A stretch of DNA of 64,000 nucleotides, from the NCBI GenBank assembly GCA_020633335.1, contig JACKDU010000012.1, positions 124,001 through 188,000 on the forward strand, given 5' to 3'. The position numbers were made by a program, and so were the translations under genes. Every line of letters begins with the position of its first letter. Position 1 is the first letter of the stretch. This DNA comes from Myxococcales bacterium (GTDB lineage Bacteria > Myxococcota_A > Polyangia > Nannocystales > Nannocystaceae). Below, in pieces: positions 34,458-43,022 of this stretch. A model generated the notes under the pieces. It was not told where the DNA came from. It did not search any database and saw only the letters and a program-made list of their open reading frames with translations.

Positions 34458-36161
34458 CTAGAGCCCCGGGCAATCGGCCGCCGGGTCCGCGGAGAGCTTG
34501 CAGCTGTAGGTGAGGTTGAGCTTCACCTTGGGGTCCGCGCGGATCACCACGATCTCGGCGTTCCAGCCGTTGTCGGCGCAGATCGGCGAGAGGTCGTCGT
34601 CGATCGTCGGGGTGACGCCGCCGGGATCGACGAGGATCACGTGGCAGGCCGGCTCGCCGGGGGGCGGCGTCCACTCGCCGCCCTCGTCGACGCAGGGGGG
34701 GACGACGCTCGGCACCTTGGTCTCGAGGTCGGTGTTGACGATCGTGCAATCGGGATCGAGGAGCGGCGTCTGCGGGTCGGTGTCGGCGACGCAGTCGAGG
34801 ATGCACGTCGGCCTCAGGTTGGCGCTGAGGATCTCGGCGATCGCCGCGAGCGCGGGGCTGTAGTCGTCGTCGCAGATCGAGAAGAGGTTGGTGTCGTCGC
34901 CGACCTGGAAGGCCTCGGCGAATTCGCGGAGGCGGACCGGCGGGACCGCGGCGCCGCCGCTCGCGGAGACGCAGCCGGGGCCGATCCCGAAGTCGCTGAG
35001 GAATTGGGCGTCGCCGCCCTCGCTGAAGACCTGCGGGTTTTGCGGGTAGCCGCTCGGGACCCCGGCGATCACCGAGACGATCACCTCGGCCTCGACGTTG
35101 ATCAATCGCTTCTCGTCCTCGATCGCCTGCAGGCGATCGACGTAGCGGCCGAGCGGCCAGAGGACCGCGTCGTCGTCGCTGGCCCCGGGGGAGCCGCCCA
35201 CGTCGTGGCTCTCGGACCAGCACTCGGGGTAGTCGGGGCCCGGGCCCGCGCAGGCGACCCCCGCCCGCCAGCAGGCGGCGGAGGTCGGATAGAGATCGCC
35301 GGGGTCGTTCCAGAAGACCTTGTTGTCGGTGAAGATCTCGCTGTGGGCGGGGTTGTACGAGCAGTCGACCTCGTCGGTCAGGAAGATCACGGCGAGGAGC
35401 GCCTCGTCGCGGAGGAAGCCGTAGCTCGCCTCGCTGCCGCTCTCCATCCGCGCGAGCGCGCGATCGAGGCTCTCGAGCGGCGACTCGAAGCCGCAGCCGG
35501 CGACCCCCTGGGGGCCGAAGCACTGGAACGCCTCGGTCATCGACACCCCCGCCGGGAGGTTGGTCTGGCCGGCGATCCGCTCGATCCACGGGCGCGCCTT
35601 CTCGACCCCGTCGGCGCTGGTGAAGCTCGGCTGGATCGCGAGCTCGGCGTCGCCCTTGGAGCAGCTCTCGGTGCAGGCGAAGGAGGCGTCGGTCACCGGG
35701 TCGGTGCCGGTGAAGACGAACTCGCCGAGGGGGATCCGGTCGACGCAGGACGAGAGGACGAGCTGGCCGCCCTCGGGGGTGGTCGCGCTCCCCGGGCACA
35801 TCGGGTTGCCGCTGTCGGTGGTCGTGATCCCGATCCGGTAGTCGGCGCGGACCTTCGGCGACTCGAGGATCTCGATGAACGACGCGAAGTTGGCGGCGAG
35901 GAGCGCCTGCTCCTCGGCCATCGACCCCGAGTTGTCGATCACGAAGAGCACGTCGACGCTGCGGAGCGGGGTGATGCAGATCGAGTCGCCGTCGCCGCAG
36001 CTCGGCAGATCGCCGCCGCTCTCGGTGTCGCCAGCGCTGGTGGAGGTGTCGGCCCCGCTCGTCGTCGAGTCGGTCGCGCTCTCGCCGCCGCCGCCGCCCT
36101 TGCAGCCGAGGGCGAGGGGCGAGGCGAGGGCCAGCGCCAGCGCGAGCGGGGCGATGCGCAT
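34458..36161 (-). CDS. von Willebrand factor A domain lipoprotein
   Basis: 567 aa. Signal peptide with lipobox PLALGC (Cys20), a Gly/Ser/Thr/Asp linker (~21-58), then a vWA domain with complete MIDAS start VLFVIDNSGSM (D76-x-S78-x-S80) and a later VIFLTDEVDCSY segment. Many paired Cys suggest disulfides. The C-terminal ~100 residues (CILDCVADTDPQTPLLDPDCTIVNTD, CADNGWNAEIVVIRADPKVKLNLTYSCKL) form a separate domain. Such vWA lipoproteins are abundant in Nannocystaceae; a surface adhesion or binding role is inferred. TAGGGT ends 6 nt before the ATG. Confidence 0.9.
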   Translation of the reverse strand: MRIAPLALALALASPLALGCKGGGGGESATDSTTSGADTSTSAGDTESGGDLPSCGDGDSICITPLRSVDVLFVIDNSGSMAEEQALLAANFASFIEILESPKVRADYRIGITTTDSGNPMCPGSATTPEGGQLVLSSCVDRIPLGEFVFTGTDPVTDASFACTESCSKGDAELAIQPSFTSADGVEKARPWIERIAGQTNLPAGVSMTEAFQCFGPQGVAGCGFESPLESLDRALARMESGSEASYGFLRDEALLAVIFLTDEVDCSYNPAHSEIFTDNKVFWNDPGDLYPTSAACWRAGVACAGPGPDYPECWSESHDVGGSPGASDDDAVLWPLGRYVDRLQAIEDEKRLINVEAEVIVSVIAGVPSGYPQNPQVFSEGGDAQFLSDFGIGPGCVSASGGAAVPPVRLREFAEAFQVGDDTNLFSICDDDYSPALAAIAEILSANLRPTCILDCVADTDPQTPLLDPDCTIVNTDLETKVPSVVPPCVDEGGEWTPPPGEPACHVILVDPGGVTPTIDDDLSPICADNGWNAEIVVIRADPKVKLNLTYSCKLSADPAADCPGL

Positions 36162-36442
36162 GACGCCACCCTATCAGAAGGAGTCGTCCGCGGGCGCGCC
36201 TAGGGGCGCCGCTTGTGCGAACAGATGCCCGATCTGCGCGAGAGCTGGCCCTCGCGTCCCGTCCCGACGCGGCTGGGGCCGCGGGATCAGAATCCATCGA
36301 TCATTTTCACCTCGGCCGGGAACCTATGCCTGCAGGCCGATGGCGTCAGGCGATGAAAGGGAGTTTGGTCACGATGAGAGGCTGCGGGGGCCCTTGCACG
36401 GCCCACGCCGTGGCACCTACACATGCGGAGGCGAGCGTCGTC

Positions 36443-37027
36443 ATGGCCGAGACCCGAGGTCGAGCAACGAACCCATGGAGGGAGCTCGAGCGGCTTCTCG
36501 AGGAGTCCTGGACCGACTTCGAGCTTCGGCGGTGGGTCCACCACGAGTACCCCGAGATCGCCGGGGAATTGCCCGGGGGGAACGCCTCGCGCTCCGAGCT
36601 CGTGTGGCACCTGGTCGATCTGCTCCACCGCCGTCGGCTGGCGAACGAAGACTTCTTCGAGCGCGTGCTCGCGGCCCGGCCGGGGCGTCGGGTCGAGATC
36701 CTCGCGGTCCGGTCGGGGGTCCTCGCCGCCACCGGGCGCGCGGCGAGCCGGCCCCCGGCCTGGGGCGGTCGTCGCTATCCGGAGTTGGAGAGCCCCTGGA
36801 GCCCGCGCGCGCGCCTCTTCGGCTACCTCGCGGGGGCATGCGCCGTGCTCTGGCTGATCGCGATCTTGTACTCCGGGGGGCAGGTCGCGGCGCTCCAGAA
36901 GGCCCTCTTCAGCTTCTCGCCGGTGAACTACCAGCGCTTCGGCTTCCTCGGGGCGTCGGGTCTCTCGCTGGCGACCTCCAGGCTCTGTCGCCTCTTCGCT
37001 CGCATGGAGAGCGCGACGCGCTCGTAG
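36443..37027 (+). CDS. Membrane protein with effector-associated/bacterial death-like domain
   Basis: 194 aa from the chosen ATG; a longer frame to 36215 has no similarity. Residues ~12-95 (WRELERLLEESWTDFELRRWVHHEYPEIAGELPGGNASRSELVWHLVDLLHRRRLANEDFFERVLAARPGRRVEIL) match the pattern I know from effector-associated (EAD) or bacterial death-like adaptor domains (LRxxLxxxyPEIAxxLPGxxxSxxELvxxlVdxLxRRGLxdxxFFxxLxxxRPxRxxEI). A single TM helix follows (LFGYLAGACAVLWLIAILYSGG), then a short tail. These adaptors link sensors and effectors in bacterial conflict or signalling systems through like-like contacts. Here the domain is tethered to the membrane. No partner with a matching EAD was seen in the window. 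Confidence 0.75.
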   Translation: MAETRGRATNPWRELERLLEESWTDFELRRWVHHEYPEIAGELPGGNASRSELVWHLVDLLHRRRLANEDFFERVLAARPGRRVEILAVRSGVLAATGRAASRPPAWGGRRYPELESPWSPRARLFGYLAGACAVLWLIAILYSGGQVAALQKALFSFSPVNYQRFGFLGASGLSLATSRLCRLFARMESATRS

Positions 37028-37058
37028 TGGCGGTGGGAGCCGCCGAAAGGAGAAGACG

Positions 37059-37736
37059 ATGAAGAATCGAGTGTTGGCGGCCACGACGGCCGCGATGGTC
37101 CTCTGCGCTTGTGGCGATGATGTGGCGGGTACAGAGGGGGACACCGACTCGACCGGCGTCGGGACCTCGTTTGACCCGACCACGAGCGCGTCGGCGACGT
37201 CCTCGTCGACGAGCTCGGGGACGACGGGCGGGCCGTCTTCATCGGCCTCGACCTCCTCCGCGACCTCGAGTGACGACCTTCCCGTGTGTAATCCGCCCGA
37301 CGAGATGGAGCCGAACAACAGCGAGGACGACGCGTTTCAGCTCGATAACATCACCGACGAGGACGGCGCGGGGCAATCCTTCGACTCGATCCTCGCCGGC
37401 GATCAGGACGTGGACTGGTTCTGGTACCGGGGGACCGACGTGGCCTTCGCCTACGTCGATCCGACCGCGATGGCCGACGCCGAGATGAACCTGCGCCTCT
37501 GCGTCTTCGTCTCGTGCCGCGTCGGCGCGACGCCGCCGGTCGACTGCAACAACAGCATCGACGCGCTCTCCCCCGAAGGCCTGGTCGGCTGCTGCCAGAC
37601 CGGGAAGGAGCCCTATGTGATGATCGATCTCACCTGCGACGAGGGCGGCGGCGACGACAGCGCGGACGTGTATATGCGCGTCGATCGGGGCCAACCCGAT
37701 CGGTGCGTCCATTACACCCTCGACTACCACTTCTGA
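37059..37736 (+). CDS. Ser/Thr-linker lipoprotein with EPNN-type domain
   Basis: 225 aa. Signal peptide ending in LCAC (Cys18), followed by GDD and a ~60-residue Ser/Thr/Ala/Gly linker. Then comes CNPPDEMEPNNSEDDAFQLDNITDEDG, the EPNN start of pre-peptidase-like C-terminal domains, with Cys pairs further on (VFVSCR, DCNNS, GCCQTG). It ends in RCVHYTLDYHF. AAGGAG lies ~9 nt before the ATG, one of the few clear ribosome-binding sites here. Surface exposure is inferred. Confidence 0.85.
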   Translation: MKNRVLAATTAAMVLCACGDDVAGTEGDTDSTGVGTSFDPTTSASATSSSTSSGTTGGPSSSASTSSATSSDDLPVCNPPDEMEPNNSEDDAFQLDNITDEDGAGQSFDSILAGDQDVDWFWYRGTDVAFAYVDPTAMADAEMNLRLCVFVSCRVGATPPVDCNNSIDALSPEGLVGCCQTGKEPYVMIDLTCDEGGGDDSADVYMRVDRGQPDRCVHYTLDYHF

Positions 37737-37775
37737 TCGACGGCTGCTCTGACCGGCAATTGGGTACCCCGGGCG

Positions 37776-38591
37776 CTAGTCGCCGGAGCTCGCCCCGGAG
37801 GCGTCGATCGCCGGCAGCGCGCCCCGCGGGACCCCGCAAGCGTTCGCGCTCGCGTCGGCGTAGGCGTCGACGTCGGCCTGCGAGAGCGCGCCGACGTGGA
37901 CCTGGAGGGCCGAGGTGAAGGCGACGAAGATCATCTGGAGGAAGTCGGCGCGGGCCGTGCTCTCGGCGCTCGGGGGCGGGAGCGCGTCGCAGAGGCGCGT
38001 GGTGTACTCGAGGGCGCCCTCGAGATCGCCGGCGAGGGCGATCCCGACCGGCGAGAAGACCATGCAGTAGGTCTTGTCGGTGCTCGAGACGTCGTCGGAC
38101 TGGATCATCTCGCCGCAGGTGCTGACGAAGCCGCCGAAGTCGCCGGCCTCGAGGAGCGCCAGCGCCTGATCGAGGGCGCCGGTCGTCTGGCCGTCCGGCA
38201 CCGACTCGTAGGGGCAGGCGTACATGTCGACGTAGACCGTGCGCGGACCCTCGGGGCAGGGGACCCGGTAGATGTCGAGGATATGCGACGAGCTCGGGCT
38301 CCCGGTCGACCCCGCGCGGGCGCGGGCGGCCGCCCTGGCGTCGCCGTGGAAGGGGTTGGAGCCGTCGCTGCAGCGGAACTCGCGGGCGATCCAGCGGTAG
38401 GAGTCGAGGGCGCCGCAGCGGGGGACCGGGTTCTCCAGGGTCGCGCCGGCCTCCGCCGTCCCCGCGCTCTCGCTCGGCGGCTCCGGGGGCGCCTCCTTCT
38501 GGCGCTTGGAGCAGGCGAGCGCGAGCGTCGCGGCGGCGACGACGACGAGGCGGGCGTGGAGGCGGCGTCGGGGCGGGTCGATGGAGCTCAT
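37776..38591 (-). CDS. Lipoprotein, last gene of the Rieske/SCP2 operon
   Basis: 271 aa. Basic N-terminus, signal peptide and lipobox TLALAC (Cys27), then a Pro/Glu/Ser linker. The folded part has several Cys (PRCGALDSYRWIAREFRCSDGSNPFHGD, VPCPEGPRTVYVDMYACPYES, STCGEMIQS, YCMVFSP, NACG). I do not recognise the domain. It starts 4 nt inside the upstream membrane-protein gene, so it is translationally coupled and probably works with it at the envelope. Confidence 0.82.
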   Translation of the reverse strand: MSSIDPPRRRLHARLVVVAAATLALACSKRQKEAPPEPPSESAGTAEAGATLENPVPRCGALDSYRWIAREFRCSDGSNPFHGDARAAARARAGSTGSPSSSHILDIYRVPCPEGPRTVYVDMYACPYESVPDGQTTGALDQALALLEAGDFGGFVSTCGEMIQSDDVSSTDKTYCMVFSPVGIALAGDLEGALEYTTRLCDALPPPSAESTARADFLQMIFVAFTSALQVHVGALSQADVDAYADASANACGVPRGALPAIDASGASSGD

Positions 38592-39787
38592 GCGCGGGTC
38601 GCTCGGCCCATCGTACTACCGTCGGCGCGCCGACGCCGGACCCCGAGGAGGAGCGAGAACGCGACGACGCCGGCGACCCCGAGCCCGGCGACCCCGGCCA
38701 TCCAGCGCGGGAAGTCGCTGTGGGCGCGGCCGCAGACCGTGTACCACTCGCTCCCCTCGGCCGGCGGCGCGTCCAAGCAATCGAAGGTGAAGTCCTCGTC
38801 GAAGTCCTCGGCGCAGATGTACTGGTAGCGGACGAGGCCGGCGATGTCCTTGGCCTCGACGTGGCATGGCCCATAGGTCTGGTGCATGCTCGCCGAGCGG
38901 TGGGTCGCGGGGTCGAAGATCGCCATGATCGCCGCGAGGGTCGCGAAGTAGATCCAGGTCGCCCGGAGGAGGAGGCGATCCCCCGGCCGCCAGGGCTCGG
39001 GCCGCGCGCTCCGCAGGCCGCGGAGCGCGAGCGCGCCGTAGAGCGCGGTCACGACCGCGAGGCCGATCGGCCCCGGGACCCCGCCGTCGAGCTGCTGGAG
39101 GACCGTGACCTGGAGGACCATGGTCAGCGACGAGAGCCCGCAGACCAGGAGGAGGCCGCGGGCGAAGGTCGCCCGCGAGACCGCAGGGTCGCGGTCCGTG
39201 ACCTTGCCGAGGAACCAGGCGAAGGCGGCGACGAAGGTGATCACCCACATCGTCGAGCCGATCGGCGCGCCGAGGATCCGGCGGGCGATCGGCAGGTCGG
39301 AGTCGTGCCAGGTCCACCAGAGGAACTTGGCGCCGACGATGTCGTAGGGCGCGTAGAAGAGGCTGGCGGCGAGCCCCGAGAGGGCGGCGCGGGCGAGGCC
39401 CCCGAGGCCGAGGCGGGAGACCGCGACCGTCGGGTAGTACATGAAGCAGACGTAGACGCAGGGGATGTAGAGGGGGAGGCGCGGCGTCAGCATCACCGTC
39501 GCCTGGGCCTGCCAGAAGTTGTCGACCAGCGGCAGCGCCATGAAGATCAGGTCGTTGGCGGTGCCGGCCAGGAGCGCGCCGATCCACACCAAGAGGTGGC
39601 GGCGCCGAGCCTCCCCCTGGCGGAGCGCGTGGACCAGCGCGGCGATCGCCAGGCCGTAGAAGAGGTACTCGCCGACGACGAAGGAGGGCTGGACCGCCCA
39701 CTTGGCGAGCGGGCTCTGGAGCGGCTGCCAGGGGAGGTGGAGCGCGAGCTCCCAGGGGAGCGCGGACGAGGTGAGGGCGCCGAGCAT
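38588..39787 (-). CDS. Polytopic membrane protein of the Rieske/SCP2 operon
   Basis: 399 aa with about nine to ten hydrophobic helices (FVVGEYLFYGLAIAALVHAL, LLVWIGALLAGTANDLIFMALPLVDNFWQAQATVML, TMWVITFVAAFAWFLGKV, YFATLAAIMAIFDP). Near the C-terminus an extramembrane loop has CHVEAKDIAGLVRYQYICAEDFDEDFTFDCLDAPP with paired Cys, then a last TM helix and RRRR. No transporter or enzyme family recognised with certainty. The 4-nt gap to the hydroxylase and 4-nt overlap with the lipoprotein place it firmly in the operon, so handling of the lipid product is a reasonable inference. Confidence 0.85.
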   Translation of the reverse strand: MLGALTSSALPWELALHLPWQPLQSPLAKWAVQPSFVVGEYLFYGLAIAALVHALRQGEARRRHLLVWIGALLAGTANDLIFMALPLVDNFWQAQATVMLTPRLPLYIPCVYVCFMYYPTVAVSRLGLGGLARAALSGLAASLFYAPYDIVGAKFLWWTWHDSDLPIARRILGAPIGSTMWVITFVAAFAWFLGKVTDRDPAVSRATFARGLLLVCGLSSLTMVLQVTVLQQLDGGVPGPIGLAVVTALYGALALRGLRSARPEPWRPGDRLLLRATWIYFATLAAIMAIFDPATHRSASMHQTYGPCHVEAKDIAGLVRYQYICAEDFDEDFTFDCLDAPPAEGSEWYTVCGRAHSDFPRWMAGVAGLGVAGVVAFSLLLGVRRRRADGSTMGRATRA

Positions 39788-39791
39788 GGGC

Positions 39792-40583
39792 CTACTCGTA
39801 GCGGACGAACTCGTCGCCGGAGGAGCCGCCGCTCCCGCGGCCGCCGTACACGTCGGCGCCGTAGCGCCGGCCGACCCGGCGCAACGTGCCGTGGAGGCGG
39901 TCCCAGAGCATCAGGTGCTGGCCGAAGTTGCAGTGGAAGTGGGCGTGGTGATCGTCGTGGTAGGTGGTCGGCCCCTGCCAGGGCCAGCGCGAGCTCAGCC
40001 TGACCCCGGAGTGATCGATGATGTTGAAGGCGAGGGCGTAGACCAGGACCGCGATCGCCCCGAGGTAGTGGACCGGGAAGATGAAGAGCGGGGCGAAGGT
40101 GACCGCCTGGAAGATCAGGAACTCGACCGGGTGCATCGCCACCGCGACCCAGGGCGTGGTTGCGACGAAGCGGTGGTGGACGTGGTGGATCCGCTTGAAG
40201 AGCGGCTTGTAGTGGAGCGCGCGGTGGGCGTAGTAGGCGAGCCCGTCGGTGACCACGAAGAGGAGGAGCGCCGAGAAGATCGTGTAGAGCCAGCCGTGGT
40301 CGCTGACGTCGAAGTAGATCGGCGTCGGCAACCCCAGCGAGATCGCGTGGATGTAGGTCCCGGAGAGGAGCCCGCCGATCGTCAGGTTGCGGGTCGAGAG
40401 CCACATCGCCTGGCGCTGCTGCTCGGCCCGGAGGAAGCGCCGCGGCTGGCACTTCCACGCCTCCGGGTGCTCGCGGCGGCGGATGTAGTACTTCACGTGG
40501 TAGTAGCCGGCGACGCTGTAGAGGATCACCAGGCCGCCGAGGACCGCGCCGATCAGCGTGAGGAGGTAGGCGCCCCACTCCAT
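39792..40583 (-). CDS. Fatty acid hydroxylase/sterol desaturase family diiron membrane enzyme
   Basis: 263 aa with four to five TM helices and the His-box set of the superfamily: HRALH (in AYYAHRALHYKPLF), HHVHH (RIHHVHHRF), AMHPVEF, and the late DHSG...YHDDHHAHFHCNFGQH. These histidines bind the diiron centre used for hydroxylation or desaturation of sterols or fatty acids. The gene starts 1 nt after the Rieske-SCP2 stop, so both products are made together. Exact substrate cannot be read; the SCP2 and DAF-36-like partner favour a sterol (inference). Confidence 0.9.
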   Translation of the reverse strand: MEWGAYLLTLIGAVLGGLVILYSVAGYYHVKYYIRRREHPEAWKCQPRRFLRAEQQRQAMWLSTRNLTIGGLLSGTYIHAISLGLPTPIYFDVSDHGWLYTIFSALLLFVVTDGLAYYAHRALHYKPLFKRIHHVHHRFVATTPWVAVAMHPVEFLIFQAVTFAPLFIFPVHYLGAIAVLVYALAFNIIDHSGVRLSSRWPWQGPTTYHDDHHAHFHCNFGQHLMLWDRLHGTLRRVGRRYGADVYGGRGSGGSSGDEFVRYE

Positions 40584-40584
40584 C

Positions 40585-42123
40585 TCAGACCTCGCGCTCC
40601 AGCGGGAAGATCCGCTGCATCTTCATCGCCAGGCGGACCGGCCCGCGGAGGCGGCCGCGGCCGCTGGCGAAGGCGCGGGCGCCGTGGAGCTCGCCGTTGA
40701 TCATCATGAGGTAGTCGGGGGCGCTCATCTCGATCGTCACCGTCGGCGACGGGTGGACGCCGACCTGGGTCTCGATCGCGCCGCCGCGGACGACCGCGTA
40801 GCAGGCCCGCTCGCCCTCGCCGCTGAGCACCCACTGGAAGACCGCGTCGAGGTCGCCGGCGGCCGCCGGGTCGAAGCGCCGCTCGAGGGTCTCGAAGTAG
40901 GACTCGACGGAGTCGAAGCGGGTCTCGCTCGGCGGCGGCGGCGGGCGGACGCTCGGCGCCCGCGGGACGAAGGGCTCGTCCTCCTCCTCGTCCTCCTGCT
41001 CGTTGCCGGCGCCCGGCGGCCGCCCGGGGCCGACGCCGGCGCGGCCGACCACCCGACGGAGCCAGCGACGCACCCGCTCGCGCCGCCGGGTCTTCCCCGC
41101 CGGCGCGCTCGCCTCGGCGGCCGCGGCCGCGCCCTCGCCCGCGCTCGCAGCGGCCTCGACCGGGTAGTCGTAGAAGCGCCGGCACCAGCGGCGGTAGCGG
41201 CCGATCGGCCCGTCGCCGCCGGCGAGGAGCGGCTTGTCGAGGTAGGCCTTCTTCCCCCAGATCGGGAAGTCGCGGGGGAAGTCGGCGTTGAAGGCGTCCC
41301 AGAAGATCTGATCGATCTCGGCGGTGTAGCCCGGGTCGGCCATGATCCGGATGTTGGCCGCGGCGAAGATCGCGAGCTTGTCGCCCTCGATCGGCGTCGG
41401 GTAGATCCGCTGGCGGGTGCAGAGCTCGGCGTTCTTGACCTGAGTCGTCGAGATCACCATGCCGAGGCCCTGGAGGTTGACGTCGAGCTCGACGTCGTTG
41501 ATCTCGTCGGGCATCCCGACCTGGGCGCCGCTGGTGACCATGTTAAGGACCACGCGCATCCGGTGCTCCCCCTGCTCGACCGAGAGGACCTCGGTCGAGT
41601 TGACGTGGTGGACCGGGCCGAGGTGGGAGCAGTCGACGGTGTTCTCGGCGACCTCCTGGGGGTGCGAGGCGAGCTCCCAGCGGACCATCCGGATCGGCGT
41701 CCAGCCCTCGTCCTCGAGGCGATCGGGCTCCCAGGTCGGGCCCTCGCCCTTCGGGCAGTACCAGCAGAGGATCACCCCGTTCTGCTCGCGGATCGCCCAG
41801 GTCCGGACGGCCGCCCGCGGCGGGATCTTGGGGGCGTAGGGGACGTCGACGCAGCGCCCCGCCTGGTCGAAGGACCAGTGGTGGAAGGGACAGCGGAGGC
41901 AATTGCCGATCACCTCGCCGCCGCCGAGGTGGGCGCCGAGGTGGGGGCAGGTCTTGTGGACCGCGGAGACGCCCCCGTCCTCGCCGCGGAAGACGACGAT
42001 GTCCTCGCCGAAGTAGCGGAGGGTCTTGACCTCGCCGGGGGCGATGTCGGTGGAGAAGGCGATCACGAACCATCCGCGGGGGAAGGTGGGGAAGGGGAAG
42101 CGGGGGGCGCCGGGGGGGTTCAT
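40585..42123 (-). CDS. Rieske oxygenase (DAF-36/KshA-like) fused to an SCP2 sterol-carrier domain
   Basis: 512 aa. Rieske cluster C-P-H-x16-C-P-F-H in CPHLGAHLGGGEVIGNCLRCPFHHW; the catalytic mononuclear iron site is AENTVDCSHLGPVHHV (D-x2-H-x4-H). The sequence between them (HPQEVAENTVDCSHL, CVDVPYAPKIP, WAIREQNGVILCWY) resembles the DAF-36/Neverland cholesterol 7-desaturases and KshA-type steroid oxygenases. After ~residue 345 come an Ala-rich segment, RRRERVRRWLRRVVG, an acidic QEDEEEDEP stretch, and a C-terminal SCP2 domain (YFETLERRFDPAAAGDLDAVFQWVLSGEGERACYAVV, TVTIEMSAPDYLMMINGELHGARAFASGRGRLRG). Fusion with a lipid carrier is unusual and points to a membrane sterol or other lipid substrate. 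An electron-donor reductase is not encoded nearby. Confidence 0.9.
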   Translation of the reverse strand: MNPPGAPRFPFPTFPRGWFVIAFSTDIAPGEVKTLRYFGEDIVVFRGEDGGVSAVHKTCPHLGAHLGGGEVIGNCLRCPFHHWSFDQAGRCVDVPYAPKIPPRAAVRTWAIREQNGVILCWYCPKGEGPTWEPDRLEDEGWTPIRMVRWELASHPQEVAENTVDCSHLGPVHHVNSTEVLSVEQGEHRMRVVLNMVTSGAQVGMPDEINDVELDVNLQGLGMVISTTQVKNAELCTRQRIYPTPIEGDKLAIFAAANIRIMADPGYTAEIDQIFWDAFNADFPRDFPIWGKKAYLDKPLLAGGDGPIGRYRRWCRRFYDYPVEAAASAGEGAAAAAEASAPAGKTRRRERVRRWLRRVVGRAGVGPGRPPGAGNEQEDEEEDEPFVPRAPSVRPPPPPSETRFDSVESYFETLERRFDPAAAGDLDAVFQWVLSGEGERACYAVVRGGAIETQVGVHPSPTVTIEMSAPDYLMMINGELHGARAFASGRGRLRGPVRLAMKMQRIFPLEREV

Positions 42124-42166
42124 CGTTCCTCCTCGATGTGTAGGGGGCGGGATCGTCGGGTCGGGA

Positions 42167-42784
42167 TCAGGTCGTGTTTGGCGTCGGCGGGCGGAGGCCG
42201 ACGCCGCTCCAGAAGAGCTCGGTGACCGCGGCCAGCACGCCCTCCAGCGGGATCCCGCGGTTGCCGTACCAGGCGAGGAGGCCGGCGAGCGTGTTGCCGA
42301 GGTAGAGGTCGCTGAGGATCGGCGCGGGGAGGCGGGCCGTGAGCTCGCCGCGGGCGCTCGCCAGGGCGAAGCGGCGCGCGAGCTCGGCCCGCAGCGGCGT
42401 CGACTCCTGGTCCCACATCGCGGTCGCGGTGAAGCGGAGGGCGGCGCCCGCGAGGTCGGGGAGGAGCTCGGGGTCGGGCTCCCAGATCCGGGCGAGCGCG
42501 GCCCCGTGCACGGCGAGGACCGTCGAGAGCGGCGTCTCGTCGCCGAGCTCCGCGAGGTCCCCACAGATCTCCTCCTCGGTCTCGTGCATGCGCGCGAGGA
42601 GGACGTGCTCCTTGGTCTGGAAGTGGAAGTAGAAGGCGCCGCGGCTGACCCCGGCCGCCTTGGCGATGTCGTCGGTGCGGGCCGCCGTCACCCCGTCGCG
42701 GCGGAAGATCTCCATCGCGCACTCGTAGATCCGCTGGCGGGTCTGGAGTCGCTGGAGCTCGCGCGAGGAGATGTTGGTGGCCAT
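42167..42784 (-). CDS. TetR-family repressor of the Rieske/SCP2 operon
   Basis: 205 aa starting at MATNISSRELQRLQTRQ. HTH: RIYECAMEIFRRDGVTAARTDDIAKAAGVSRGAFYFHFQTKEHVLLARM, a textbook TetR N-terminus with the SRGAFYFHFxxKE recognition helix. The C-terminal ligand domain is variable. The open frame extends to 42829, but that part overlaps the operator. First gene of a five-gene run on the minus strand; the following gene begins 43 nt after its stop. Autoregulation by the palindrome just upstream is strongly suggested. Confidence 0.94.
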   Translation of the reverse strand: MATNISSRELQRLQTRQRIYECAMEIFRRDGVTAARTDDIAKAAGVSRGAFYFHFQTKEHVLLARMHETEEEICGDLAELGDETPLSTVLAVHGAALARIWEPDPELLPDLAGAALRFTATAMWDQESTPLRAELARRFALASARGELTARLPAPILSDLYLGNTLAGLLAWYGNRGIPLEGVLAAVTELFWSGVGLRPPTPNTT

Positions 42785-42810
42785 CGCCAAATGCCGGGGG
42801 AGGGCGATGC

Positions 42811-42835
42811 TGACAGGTGTCAGTGACACCTGTCA
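42811..42835. promoter_or_regulatory. Perfect 25-bp palindromic TetR operator
   Basis: TGACAGGTGTCA, a central G, then TGACACCTGTCA: perfect two-fold symmetry, each half itself a near-palindrome (TGACA-x2-TGTCA). It ends 26 nt upstream of the TetR ATG, the expected place for an autoregulated TetR operator. Confidence 0.87.
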
Positions 42836-43022
42836 ATGAATTGGGAAGGCCACAGAACGCCGTCTAGGTGGGCTAAATCGTGAGGTGTGCGGCTCGACAC
42901 ATGTCGCCTCGCGCCCCCAGCGCCGGCGCGAGCGGGCGGCTGGTTCGGCCGCGAACGCGACCCTCGGTGCGCGCGGCGTCATGCCGAGCGCATCGTCATC
43001 GACGTCGCGGACGCTCGGCCGC

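Noticed and set aside
36215..36442. Upstream extension of the death-like-domain gene.
   Set aside because: No similarity or consistent codon use; the domain starts right after the ATG at 36443.
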